A stretch of DNA of 50,112 bases, from NCBI GenBank assembly GCA_030950185.1, contig JAUZRU010000039.1:1-50112 (forward strand), read 5' to 3'. The position numbers were made by a program, and so were the translations under genes. The DNA comes from Paracoccaceae bacterium. Lineage in GTDB: Bacteria; Pseudomonadota; Alphaproteobacteria; Rhodobacterales; Rhodobacteraceae. Positions 37,080 through 45,854 of the stretch are shown here, one piece after another; positions within the stretch are counted from its first letter, which is position 1, and each line of letters opens with the position of its first letter. Under the pieces are notes generated by a model. It was not told the origin of the DNA. It ran no database searches and saw nothing but the letters and a program-made list of their open reading frames with translations.

Positions 37080-40024
37080 GATACATCCTCGGGCTGGGCG
37101 GGATCACTTTCATCCCATTCCCCCTTGCGGGACAGGTGGTCATAGTCGGACGGATCGGTGCGCTTTTCCATGCGGGCGCGGGCGATATAGCCGGTTTCGG
37201 GTTTCTGGTAGGCCCGCAGCAGGTTGCGCAGGCCATCCAGCGTTTCGTGGATCACGTCGTTATCGATCGGGATGTCGCGGATCTCCAGCCTCGTCCCGAT
37301 CCCGATATAGGTGGTCTGGGCAACCACAGCGGCCGGAACCCCCTTGAACCCGCCCTCTGCGGCCATGGCGGCCTCTAGCGGAAGCTGCTTGTCAAACAGC
37401 ATGACCTGTTTGGGTGTGGGAATCGCCCCGGTCTTGTAGTCGTAAATGATCAGTTTTCCGTTCTTCTGCCGGTCGATGCGGTCGGCTGTCCCGGTCAGGT
37501 CGAAATCAGGGTCGCTCAGATGCAGCCTGCCCTTGCATTCAAGCGCCAGCGGGCTGGCCTGCGTGCGGTTGTTGCTTTCCCAGGCCACGATGTCCTGCGC
37601 AATCGCGGAAAGCCGGGCAGCCCACAGACGCCGTGTCGAGGGCCAGGGGATCTCTTGCGCCAGAACTTTACGGGCGATTTCCACAAGCTGTTCGGCGGCA
37701 TCGTCGGGCAGGCCCTGCATGGTTTCCTCGACAAAGCGCTGCATGACCAGATGCAAGGCATTTCCGCGCATCATCGCATCAGGCTCGGGCCGGATCTTTT
37801 CAAGGGGTTTCAGCCTCAGGATCCGGCTTGCGTAAATGCTGTAGGGATCACGAACAAGGGTCTTGATCCGCGTAACCGAAAGCTGCCGGGGGCGAACCGA
37901 AACAGGTGGCCTTGGCGCTGGGCGGCGGGCAGGCGGCAGTGGTGCGGCCGGTGTTTCCAGCGCCTGCGCCAGATCCAGCCATTCCTGACCGCGCTGGCGC
38001 ATTGCGTGCAGGCTGTTCTTGCCCGTTTCGCCCAGCCCGCCAAGCAGGTTGGTCAGCCTTATAAGCCAGCGCGATGCAACGGTCGGGGCCTCGGCGTCGC
38101 GGCGCGCGCGGCTGAGAACCACCTTGTCAAAGCAGATCCCGATCTGGAAATCCTGTGCCGACAACCCGATCTGGCGTTCCGGTGACAGCAGGCCGCATTG
38201 CTTGCGCATCGTTCGGCTGAGCCACGGGTCGGGTTCCGGCGTCGAGGGCCAGACCCCCTCGTTCAGCCCGGCAAGGATGACCAGATCCGCATTGATGAGG
38301 CGTGCTTCGCGTGGGCCCCATATCGCGATCAACGGATGGGGTGTTATCGCTTCGCGCACTTCTTCACGGTCAAGAACCGATCTGAGCAGCGCCGTGAAAT
38401 CGGAAGGATTCATTGCGCCGGCGGCATCTGCGCATGTTTCGAGATTGGTGAATATCTCGGCGGCTTTTTCGCCTGCCGATTTCTCCCATAATTCACCTGC
38501 CCCGCCATCTGGCCCGCCGGCAAGGGTTTCGGCAGCCTTGCGCAGGCTGCCCAGATGGGCCGACAGATCTTGGGTGCCAATTTCTTCCAGTGGCGCCAGG
38601 GCGGCTTCCAGCCAGTCCACCCATCTGGTGGTGCCGGTATTTCCCTTTTTCGCGTCCCGGTTCCTTGCCCAGCCCCGTATTGCCGCGAAATCGGCAAATG
38701 GAGGGCCTTCGCGCCGGAACCAGAGTTCGAGTTCGCGGCTCTGCAAGAGATGCTCGTTTCGCCCGCTTGTCCCTGAATGGGTCAGCGGATGCTTGAGCAG
38801 TGCAAGCAGGGCTTCGCCTTCGATCCGGTGACCCATCAGATTGGCCAGAAGGCGCAGAAACACACCGGGCGGTGTGAGGGGCAGCGGCCGGCCCGCACTG
38901 TCGTCGGGCAGGATGTCCCACCGGTTCAGCGCCGCGGCAACCTGTCGGGTCAGATTCCGGTCGGGTGAGATCAGGATTGCGCGCTGCCTGTCTTCGGCGG
39001 CCTTGCGCAGACGCAATGCGATGGCAAGCGCCTCTTGGCGGGGGGATGCGGCCTCGATCAGGGTCAGGCCTGCCGTGGCTTGTGCGAGATCGGCAAGGCG
39101 GGGCCCTTCGCTCAGCCATTGGTCGGTGACCGGGGCAGGGCGCAATGCCAGAGAGATCAGCCGGTTGCGTGCAGGCGATGGTGGCAAGATGTCGGACCAG
39201 GGTGAAACCTCGTGTAGCGACACCCCAAGCTGCGAAAGTGTTTTGGCGACGACCGCCTGCGGGTGATCGTCACAATCTTTCTGTTGCAGGTAGTCCGCGG
39301 TGGCTTGGGGCAGATCGAAATCAAGACCCGGCAGGATGACCGCGCCCTGGGGCAGGCGGACAACGCCTTCCATCAGCCGCCGCATCGCACCGAGCGAGCC
39401 GGTCGAGCCGACCACCAGAACCGGATCCTGCGGCGGGCTTTTCTGCCATTCATTCAGCAAGGCCGAAACCACCATGCTTCGCCGGGTATGAATGTCGGGC
39501 TCGCCGGCTTCCTGGAAATAGGGGTTCAGGATATTCAGGAAACGCAGGCTGAGGGCCCAGTGTTCGGAATGGTTGGAAATGTCGAGCTGTTCCAGCGCTT
39601 CGGGATTTACCCCTTCGCCATGCATTTCATCCATGAGGTCGGCAAGCGAATCCGCCAGGTCAAAGGTGGCGGCCCGCGGCGCAATGTCAGGCTGCCTGTC
39701 AAGCAGCAAAGAAACCAGCCGAGTCAGTTCCAGGCGCCGCCTGAGAGGGGAAACCGCAGGCGGAATATCCGCACCGGCCAGCATGGTGTTGGCCAGATCG
39801 TCGAGAATGGCAATCTGCGGGATGAACCTGGCCGGCCCGGCGCAAAGCCTGTCGAGCAACAATTGCCGGGTCTTGTGAGAGTTCACCACAACCCGAACCC
39901 GCGCCCATACCTCGGGCGGGCTGCCCTTCAGCCGACATTCCAGCCCCTGAACAAGGGCCGCAATATACTGCACACCGGGGGGCAGGGCAAAGACACGGGG
40001 GTGGTCGGTGGGCTCAAACATCAT
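37076..40024 (-). CDS. addB: AddB nuclease subunit (double-strand break repair)
   Basis: The 982-residue partner of AddA. The N-terminal helicase-like region has no working Walker A (ALPPGVQYIAAL), as in alphaproteobacterial AddB proteins. The C-terminal RecB-type nuclease shows GTADRIDRQKNGKLIIYDYK with the catalytic Asp and Lys. The four cysteines that hold an iron-sulphur cluster in Bacillus AddB are not seen near this domain. ATG 40024 or 40021 overlaps the end of murU by about 10 bp. The gene is the fourth in the overlapping chain. Confidence 0.94.
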   Translation of the reverse strand: MMFEPTDHPRVFALPPGVQYIAALVQGLECRLKGSPPEVWARVRVVVNSHKTRQLLLDRLCAGPARFIPQIAILDDLANTMLAGADIPPAVSPLRRRLELTRLVSLLLDRQPDIAPRAATFDLADSLADLMDEMHGEGVNPEALEQLDISNHSEHWALSLRFLNILNPYFQEAGEPDIHTRRSMVVSALLNEWQKSPPQDPVLVVGSTGSLGAMRRLMEGVVRLPQGAVILPGLDFDLPQATADYLQQKDCDDHPQAVVAKTLSQLGVSLHEVSPWSDILPPSPARNRLISLALRPAPVTDQWLSEGPRLADLAQATAGLTLIEAASPRQEALAIALRLRKAAEDRQRAILISPDRNLTRQVAAALNRWDILPDDSAGRPLPLTPPGVFLRLLANLMGHRIEGEALLALLKHPLTHSGTSGRNEHLLQSRELELWFRREGPPFADFAAIRGWARNRDAKKGNTGTTRWVDWLEAALAPLEEIGTQDLSAHLGSLRKAAETLAGGPDGGAGELWEKSAGEKAAEIFTNLETCADAAGAMNPSDFTALLRSVLDREEVREAITPHPLIAIWGPREARLINADLVILAGLNEGVWPSTPEPDPWLSRTMRKQCGLLSPERQIGLSAQDFQIGICFDKVVLSRARRDAEAPTVASRWLIRLTNLLGGLGETGKNSLHAMRQRGQEWLDLAQALETPAAPLPPARRPAPRPPVSVRPRQLSVTRIKTLVRDPYSIYASRILRLKPLEKIRPEPDAMMRGNALHLVMQRFVEETMQGLPDDAAEQLVEIARKVLAQEIPWPSTRRLWAARLSAIAQDIVAWESNNRTQASPLALECKGRLHLSDPDFDLTGTADRIDRQKNGKLIIYDYKTGAIPTPKQVMLFDKQLPLEAAMAAEGGFKGVPAAVVAQTTYIGIGTRLEIRDIPIDNDVIHETLDGLRNLLRAYQKPETGYIARARMEKRTDPSDYDHLSRKGEWDESDPAQPEDVS

Positions 40025-40721
40025 CTTGCCTGTCCAGCATCCGTTCGGCCAGCCTGATCCCGTCAACTGTGCCGACATCGGCCCACCCGCCGCTGTGAAT
40101 CATGCCGAACAGACGGCCGTCTTCAAGCATGCGGTCCCAGGGCATGTTCAGGGAAAACCGCGTTTCGGAAATTTCGCTGACCGCACTTGTCCTGATGATC
40201 TGTGCGCCTGTGTTGATCAGCCTTTGGCCAGGCTGACCTGTCCATCTTTGCAGTTGGCCGTCGGGTGACATGACGAAATCGCCCTTGCCCTTGTGTGCGA
40301 TCGCATGCGCGAGTGGCACCAGCATCAGCAAGGCATCCATTCTGGCGGGCTCCCAGTGCTTGGCAAGGGGGGGGAAGGGGTTGCCATCTGTCCAGATGGC
40401 ATCGGGGTTGAGGGTAAAGATGGTGTCGCGATCCAGCAGCGGCAGGGCATTCTTCAGCCCGCCGCCTGTTTCCAGCGCCTCGGGGGTTTCCTCGACCAGG
40501 ATGACATCATCGCGCCCGGACAGGTGGTTTCGCAGCATGTCACCCAGATAGTGGATATTGACCAGCTTGCGCGCAATTCCAGCCGCGTCGGCCAGCGCCA
40601 GGGCGCGGTCGATCATGGGAATTCCCGCAACCGGCAGCAGGGGCTTGGGGCAGTTGTCGGTCAGCGCCCCCATGCGGGTGCCGCGCCCTGCGGCAAAGAT
40701 CATTACCGTATCAGGGGTCAT
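40014..40721 (-). CDS. murU: MurNAc-1-phosphate uridylyltransferase-like protein
   Basis: A 235-residue nucleotidyltransferase with FAAGRGTRMG at 9-18 and PKPLLP at 25-30. Directly after an AmgK-type kinase gene it most likely is MurU, which makes UDP-MurNAc from MurNAc-1-phosphate in peptidoglycan recycling and bypasses de novo MurNAc synthesis in Pseudomonas. Other sugar-1-phosphate uridylyltransferases share the motifs, so the name rests on the neighbour. It overlaps amgK (ATGA) and addB. Confidence 0.8.
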   Translation of the reverse strand: MTPDTVMIFAAGRGTRMGALTDNCPKPLLPVAGIPMIDRALALADAAGIARKLVNIHYLGDMLRNHLSGRDDVILVEETPEALETGGGLKNALPLLDRDTIFTLNPDAIWTDGNPFPPLAKHWEPARMDALLMLVPLAHAIAHKGKGDFVMSPDGQLQRWTGQPGQRLINTGAQIIRTSAVSEISETRFSLNMPWDRMLEDGRLFGMIHSGGWADVGTVDGIRLAERMLDRQDDV

Positions 40722-41728
40722 GCGGTTTCCTTTATCTTGCGCAGCACGGCCGGATCGGGGGGCGGGATGTGCCGGTTGATGAAATTGCGCAGAGCGGCCA
40801 GCGCAGGATGTTCGAGGTCGCGTTGCAGATGGCCCCAGACCCGCGGGATCAGGTCCAGATAGGCCGGTTTGCCGTCACGCAGCCAGAGGCGGCTGAAAAT
40901 ACCGATGATCTTCAGGTTTCTCTGGGCGCCCAGGGCGGCGTAGGCAGTCAGAAAGCTTTCGCGATCATCCTCTGACGTGGCCAGATACCGCTCGATCATG
41001 GTTGTGCGCAGTCTGTCAGAGGTGTCGCGCCGGGCGTCCTCCAGCAGCGATACCAGATCATAGGCCGGATGCCCCTTGAGAGCATCCTGAAAATCCAGCA
41101 GCCCGACCGCGGCAATCGCGGGGCGCGACGGCAGCCACAACAGGTTTTCCGCATGATAGTCGCGCAGCACGAGGCAGGGCCGGTCGGTTGCTGCCAAGGC
41201 ACAGGCTGCCCGGATCAGCCCATCATATTCTGCCGCAAGCGCCTGCGGGGTTTCCTGCCCCGTTGCTGCTGGCAGATACCATTGTGTCAGCAGACGGGAT
41301 TCGCGTAGATAGACAGCCCCGTCATAAGGGGCGAGGGCATCGGGCGGCGTAGTGTTGCGCAGGGCCAGCAACAGATCGACAGCCTTTTCATAGAGGGGGA
41401 ATTCGGCGTTCCGGTCGCGTTCGCAGACCCGCGCATAGAGGTCGTCGCCAAGGTCTTCAAGCAACACCAGCCCGCGGTCGCGATCATGTGCCAGGATGGT
41501 CGGGGCGCTGAATCCGTTTCGGGCAAGGTGCCGTGCGATCGCCACGAACGGGGCCGTGTCTTCACCGCTTTCCGGGGGGGCATCCATCAGCACGGCCGTT
41601 TCGCCGCTGGTCTTGTGCAGCCTTTCATATCGCCGTGCCGACGCGTCGCCCGCCAGGGGCCTGCGATCGGCTTGCGCCCAACCGCACTCGGCCAGAAAGT
41701 TTTCGATTTCGGCGTCTCGTGTGTTCAC
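40718..41728 (-). CDS. amgK: AmgK-type sugar kinase (MurNAc/GlcNAc anomeric kinase)
   Basis: A 336-residue aminoglycoside-phosphotransferase-fold kinase. The catalytic loop is LRDYHAENLLW and the metal-binding Asp lies in GLLDFQDALKG. In Pseudomonas putida AmgK phosphorylates the anomeric carbon of MurNAc and GlcNAc for cell-wall recycling, upstream of MurU. The start is GTG 41728, which overlaps the tsaE stop (GTGA), with AAGGAAAG before it; a long in-frame extension upstream is a shadow of tsaE. Confidence 0.82.
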   Translation of the reverse strand: MNTRDAEIENFLAECGWAQADRRPLAGDASARRYERLHKTSGETAVLMDAPPESGEDTAPFVAIARHLARNGFSAPTILAHDRDRGLVLLEDLGDDLYARVCERDRNAEFPLYEKAVDLLLALRNTTPPDALAPYDGAVYLRESRLLTQWYLPAATGQETPQALAAEYDGLIRAACALAATDRPCLVLRDYHAENLLWLPSRPAIAAVGLLDFQDALKGHPAYDLVSLLEDARRDTSDRLRTTMIERYLATSEDDRESFLTAYAALGAQRNLKIIGIFSRLWLRDGKPAYLDLIPRVWGHLQRDLEHPALAALRNFINRHIPPPDPAVLRKIKETA

Positions 41729-42231
41729 GCGCTTCTTTCCTTCAATCTGTCGATCAGCGGCTGCCAGCGCCGGTTGGGGGAACTGATGACAACCTGCCGT
41801 TCGCCGGGGGTTTTCTTCTGCGCAAAGGCCAGGGTCAGCGCGTCGGCGGGAAGTTCTTCCCCCAAACGGTCGGGCCATTCTACAAGGCACAGTGCCGTTG
41901 CAAAGGCGTCCAGCAGGCCAAGCTCGGCCACCTCGTCAACCGAGGTCAGGCGATAAAGGTCGCTGTGCCAGATTTCCAGATCGCCGGCCTGATAGGTCTG
42001 AACCAGCGTGAAGGTGGGCGAAGGGATGTCCTCGACCAAACCATGATCTGCAAGCATGGCCGAAATCAGGGCGCGCGCGAAAAAGCTTTTCCCGGCGCCG
42101 ACCGGCCCGGCCAGAAGCAGCACATCCCCTGCCCGCAAGACAGATTTGACCACCTCGGCAAGGGCGGTGGTTGCCGCCTCGTCCGCAAGTGTCAGTTCTG
42201 CCGAAAATTCTGCCTGTTCAACTGCTGCCAT
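41725..42231 (-). CDS. tsaE: tRNA threonylcarbamoyladenosine synthesis ATPase TsaE
   Basis: P-loop ATPase that works with TsaB and TsaD to make t6A at position 37 of ANN-decoding tRNAs. The 168 residues have Walker A GPVGAGKS at 42-49, DLYRL in the family-typical EIWHSDLYRL and Walker B LVEWPDRL. It opens the overlapping chain tsaE-amgK-murU-addB-addA. Confidence 0.94.
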   Translation of the reverse strand: MAAVEQAEFSAELTLADEAATTALAEVVKSVLRAGDVLLLAGPVGAGKSFFARALISAMLADHGLVEDIPSPTFTLVQTYQAGDLEIWHSDLYRLTSVDEVAELGLLDAFATALCLVEWPDRLGEELPADALTLAFAQKKTPGERQVVISSPNRRWQPLIDRLKERSA

Positions 42232-42273
42232 GGCCCGAGTCTGGCCGGATCAAGGCGGCGGTGCAAGGGGTCG

Positions 42274-43587
42274 TCATGCGCGGGCAAGGGATTTTTCGAT
42301 TTCCTGCACCTCATTGGTGACGTGAGGGTGAAAAAGGCAAAGAAAGGCCCCGCGGGCAAGTGGCTTGAAGCGCAGCTCCAGCTTGCCGCCGCGGTAGGAT
42401 TCGACGCAGTCGCGAATTTCCCGGCGCGCCGACGGGTTGGCCGCGAAATGTGCCACGCGCTGCCATGTGATCGACGGCTTGCAGGAGCGTTGCCAAAGCG
42501 ACAGCGCCTCGGTGATGTCCATGCACATCAACCTTTCGCCGGGATCCACGCCCCAGAGCGCAACAAAGGCGTCATTGTTCATCACAAGGTCACCATTTGG
42601 TGCAAACACGGCAAGTGCGGCATCAAATCCGTCAAGAACCGCCTGGTGCAGGGCAAGCTCTGACCGGAACTGCCGTTGAAGGGTAATTGCTGCGGTAATG
42701 TCCTCGAACAGAAAGGCCACCGCCCCTTCAGGGTGGGGGCGTCCGGTGACCTTGAATGTCTGGCCGGTGGGCAGGGGCCAGTGTTCCTCGTAGGTGCCGT
42801 CCTCGGCGGCTTTTTCAAGTTCGACAATCCGTTCGCGCCAGGATCTGTAGTCCTTGGGTTCGGGGATTCTCCGGTATTCCCTGAGCCGGTCGAGAAACGC
42901 ATAAAGTGTCGGTCTTTCGCTCAACCATTCGGGTTCGAGCGTCGTCAGATTGGCCAGCGCGGGGTTGAACAGGGCCAGTTGGCGGTTGCGGTCGAAGATG
43001 GCCAGCCCGATAGGCAGATGCGAAAAGGTCATGGTCAGGGTCTGCACAAAATTTCGCAACGCCTCTTCTGCCTGGATCAGCGGATCGGCCGGCAGCGCAT
43101 AGTTGAGCATCTCGCCCGTCGACATCTTGGCGCGTATCACCTCGTACCACCGGGTTTTTTCCTGCCCCGGCAGGTCGAGGCTTACGCGGGACGGCCCGGG
43201 TTCCGGTTCGGATTTTCCGAAAATTGCGGGCAGATCGGCTGTCTGCGGGTCTTCTGCGGCGGGGACACCGGCCATTTTCCGATAGGGGCGGTTGGCCCAG
43301 CGGATATTTCCCTGCTCGTCCTCTTTCCAGATCAGCATGGGGGACAGGTCACAGATTTCACCTGTTTCAGCCGAGGCCGCGGCCGGACTGTCTGTTGGTG
43401 TTGCGGGGGTGGTCGGGATGGTCTCGATCCCGTGTTGCCCTTTTCCCTCCATATCCTCGGTTGCGCTGCGCTGTATGGCGCCGCGTTGCTTTCTTCCGGC
43501 GGCAAGCAGAATGGCAACTGCGCCAAGGGCCGACAGCACGCTTGTCGCCACCATGAAAAGCCCGGTGGATAGATTGAGAAAGAACAT
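42274..43587 (-). CDS. PAS-domain sensor-like protein without kinase domain
   Basis: A 437-residue protein with an N-terminal membrane anchor (about 10-32), a Ser/Thr/Pro-rich linker (about 45-75) and three PAS-like regions: about 80-170 (SPMLIWKEDEQGNIRWANRP), 190-300 (FDRNRQLALFNPALANL) and 305-400 (VFAPNGDLVMNNDAF). It ends after the last PAS; no HisKA, HATPase, GGDEF or EAL motif is present. A CtrA-type box lies about 68 bp upstream and RegB is encoded just before it on the same strand. It could signal through a partner kinase (inference). Confidence 0.8.
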   Translation of the reverse strand: MFFLNLSTGLFMVATSVLSALGAVAILLAAGRKQRGAIQRSATEDMEGKGQHGIETIPTTPATPTDSPAAASAETGEICDLSPMLIWKEDEQGNIRWANRPYRKMAGVPAAEDPQTADLPAIFGKSEPEPGPSRVSLDLPGQEKTRWYEVIRAKMSTGEMLNYALPADPLIQAEEALRNFVQTLTMTFSHLPIGLAIFDRNRQLALFNPALANLTTLEPEWLSERPTLYAFLDRLREYRRIPEPKDYRSWRERIVELEKAAEDGTYEEHWPLPTGQTFKVTGRPHPEGAVAFLFEDITAAITLQRQFRSELALHQAVLDGFDAALAVFAPNGDLVMNNDAFVALWGVDPGERLMCMDITEALSLWQRSCKPSITWQRVAHFAANPSARREIRDCVESYRGGKLELRFKPLARGAFLCLFHPHVTNEVQEIEKSLARA

Positions 43588-43654
43588 TACGGATTGCCCC
43601 GGAGGTTAACAGATGACTGACACACGGAATTGACGGTGCTTAACAGTCAAATCG

Positions 43655-43669
43655 TTAACGAACGGTTAA
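43655..43669 (-). promoter_or_regulatory. CtrA-type box before the PAS gene
   Basis: On the minus strand TTAA-CCGTTCG-TTAAC is a perfect match to the TTAA-N7-TTAAC consensus of the alphaproteobacterial cell-cycle regulator CtrA. It overlaps the regB stop codon and is about 68 bp before the PAS gene start. Two more half-sites (TTAAC at 43606-43610 and 43640-43644) lie between it and the gene. Confidence 0.65.
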
Positions 43670-45063
43670 ACCCGCATGGGTGCGTTCTTTCCCAGAGGGC
43701 CGTGAGTCACCTCTTCCGAGGGGACGATGGCCTCGCGGGGCCAGATTACTTCGACGATGGCACCACGTCTTGCCGGGGTTTCGTCGACAGTCAGGAAGGG
43801 GTCCGACCCATTGGCAAAGGTTATCTCTGCGCCGGTTCTTTCCAGCAGGGTCTTGGCGATGAACAGCCCCAGGCCCATGCCTTCATATTCGGGGCGTTCG
43901 GGGTCGGGTTTGCGTTTGCGGCGCTTGCTGACAAAGGGGTCGCCAATCCGGCCGATCAGGTCGGGTGGATAGCCCCGCCCGTCATCGGCGATCACGATGC
44001 GGATCGACTTTTTCGACCAGATCACATCGATCCAGATATTTTCCTGCGCGAAATCAACGGCGTTCTGAATCAGGTTACGCAGCCCGTGGATGATTTCAGG
44101 CTTGCGCTGGATGCTTGGCTGTTCGCCCGCCGAGAGGGATTTGGGGGTAAAGCTGAAATGCAACTGCTTGCCCCGGTTTTCATGCGGCTCGGCCGCTTCG
44201 CGCACGACCGATGAAATCGGCGCATGATGTATCAGCATGTCATCCTTGCCGGTCCTGCCCATGTCGCGCAGGATATCGCGGCAGCGGTCGGCCTGCTGGC
44301 CGATCAACTGGATGTCCTCTTTCATCTGGGGACAATCTTCCAGTTCGTCCAGCAACTCGGTGCTGACCAGCTTGATGGTTGCAAGCGGCGTGCCCAGCTC
44401 ATGCGCGGCTGCGGCGACCACACGGCCCAGATCTGTCAGCTTTTGTTCCCGGCTCAAGGCCATTTGTGTGGCGATCAGAGCCTGTGACATGGATTCGGTT
44501 TCGGTGGTAACCCGACGTGCATAGCCTGCCAGAAAGACCAGCCCGATGATCAGCGATATCCAGAAGCCGGTCACGAAGATGTCCGGCATTTTCAGGATTT
44601 CGCCCTCGACCGTCTGCAGGGGTTCGTAATTCCAGGCGAGAATCGTGATCAGGATCACCGCGACCGCGCCCAGCGCAACCGTCGAGCGCAGCGTCAATGA
44701 CGTGGCCGAAATCGTGACCGGGGCCAGGATCAACAGCGCAAAGGGGTTGTTCAGCCCGCCCGTCAGATACAGCAGAAACACCAGCTGCGACATGTCGAAC
44801 AACAACGCAAGCATGGTTTCCTGTTCCGACAGGCGCTTGTTCTTGGGGTATATGATGGTCGAGGCTATGTTGAAAACCACCGACGCGCCAATGGCCATGA
44901 TAGACATGCCGACATTTATTGAAAGGTCCAGCCAGGTGGTAGCAACAAGCACTGCCCCGGTCTGCCCGATGATTGCCAGCCAGCGCAGATTGATGAGCGT
45001 GCGCAGCCTTACCCACTCGGATCGGTGTCCGGTGGTCAGAATGTCAACTTCAAGATCTGGCAT
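43666..45063 (-). CDS. regB: Redox sensor histidine kinase RegB (PrrB/ActS)
   Basis: A 465-residue membrane kinase that senses redox state and quinones and phosphorylates RegA. Six membrane segments fill about 25-180, with the quinone-linked GGLNNPF at 102-108. His221 (AAAHELGTPLATI) is the phosphorylated residue and Cys261 (ADRCRDIL) is the redox cysteine; the 40-residue spacing is the same as His225/Cys265 of R. capsulatus RegB. The ATPase domain ends the protein with DDGRGYP and GMGLGLFIAK. It is divergent from senC-regA, the standard arrangement. Confidence 0.95.
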   Translation of the reverse strand: MPDLEVDILTTGHRSEWVRLRTLINLRWLAIIGQTGAVLVATTWLDLSINVGMSIMAIGASVVFNIASTIIYPKNKRLSEQETMLALLFDMSQLVFLLYLTGGLNNPFALLILAPVTISATSLTLRSTVALGAVAVILITILAWNYEPLQTVEGEILKMPDIFVTGFWISLIIGLVFLAGYARRVTTETESMSQALIATQMALSREQKLTDLGRVVAAAAHELGTPLATIKLVSTELLDELEDCPQMKEDIQLIGQQADRCRDILRDMGRTGKDDMLIHHAPISSVVREAAEPHENRGKQLHFSFTPKSLSAGEQPSIQRKPEIIHGLRNLIQNAVDFAQENIWIDVIWSKKSIRIVIADDGRGYPPDLIGRIGDPFVSKRRKRKPDPERPEYEGMGLGLFIAKTLLERTGAEITFANGSDPFLTVDETPARRGAIVEVIWPREAIVPSEEVTHGPLGKNAPMRV

Positions 45064-45168
45064 ATGGCACCGGGGGTCTATTGTCGCACTAACGTCATCT
45101 GGTATTGATACGTGTGTGGTTTCAGTGGATCAACACGCTAACAGACATCTGGCAAGAAGACGAACACC
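45064..45168. promoter_or_regulatory. regB / senC-regA divergent promoter region
   Basis: The 105-bp gap holds TGTCGC (45082-45087), whose complement GCGACA fits half of the reported RegA site GYGRCRNNTTNNCGNC. It also holds the inverted pair TTGAT (45105-45109) / ATCAA (45129-45133), FNR-like arms but 19 bp apart instead of 4. RegA self-control is known in the group; the sites here are weak. Confidence 0.35.
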
Positions 45169-45786
45169 ATGTCGCGCTTATATTCATTCATAGCGGTCAC
45201 GCTGGTTGCTGCCCTGTTGGGCGGCCTCGCGATCTTTGTCTTTACCGGTCAGGACAATGACCGCTTTGCATCCTGTCGCACCAGCAAGATTGCCGGCGGC
45301 AAGGCAACGATCGGCGGCCCCTTCACCTTGCTTGACAGGAACGGCAACACCGTGACCGACAAGGATGTGATCACCAAGCCCAGCCTGATCTATTTCGGCT
45401 ATACCTATTGCCCTGATGTCTGTCCGATGGACAATGCGCGCAATGCTCAGGCGACCGAGCTGCTGAAAAAGATGGGCTATGATGTCCAGCCCGTGTTCAT
45501 ATCGATCGACCCTGAACGCGACACCCCGGCAGTTGTGGGTGAATTCGCCGATGCCTTTGGCGCCGGGATGGTGGGGTTGACCGGCTCTCCCGAACAGGTC
45601 AAGGCGGCCTCAAGGGCCTACAAGACCTATTACCGCAAGAACGGCGAGGGCGAAGACTATCTGATGGATCACTCGACCTTCACCTATCTTGTCTTGCCGA
45701 AATACGGGTTCGTTGATTTCTTCCGCCGGGATATTCCTGCCAAGGACATGGCCCGCACGGTTGCCTGTTTCATCGACAAGTCCTGA
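45169..45786 (+). CDS. senC: SCO-family copper chaperone SenC (PrrC)
   Basis: A 205-residue membrane-anchored protein (anchor about 8-25, domain in the periplasm) with a thioredoxin fold. The copper site is Cys81-Pro-Asp-Val-Cys85 with His168 in MDHSTF. SenC/PrrC delivers copper to cytochrome oxidase and is linked to RegB/RegA signalling. It is read away from regB and lies 68 bp before regA, with which it is probably transcribed. Confidence 0.94.
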   Translation: MSRLYSFIAVTLVAALLGGLAIFVFTGQDNDRFASCRTSKIAGGKATIGGPFTLLDRNGNTVTDKDVITKPSLIYFGYTYCPDVCPMDNARNAQATELLKKMGYDVQPVFISIDPERDTPAVVGEFADAFGAGMVGLTGSPEQVKAASRAYKTYYRKNGEGEDYLMDHSTFTYLVLPKYGFVDFFRRDIPAKDMARTVACFIDKS

Positions 45787-45854
45787 ACAGTTTGACCATT
45801 CGTCGCAGAAACTTTACAAAGTCCTTAACTTCAGGGAAGCAAGGACGGTAAAGA

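Noticed and set aside
41533-42663. Long plus-strand frame opposite amgK, tsaE and the PAS gene
   Set aside because: It spans the junctions of three well-supported minus-strand genes and has no recognisable domain.
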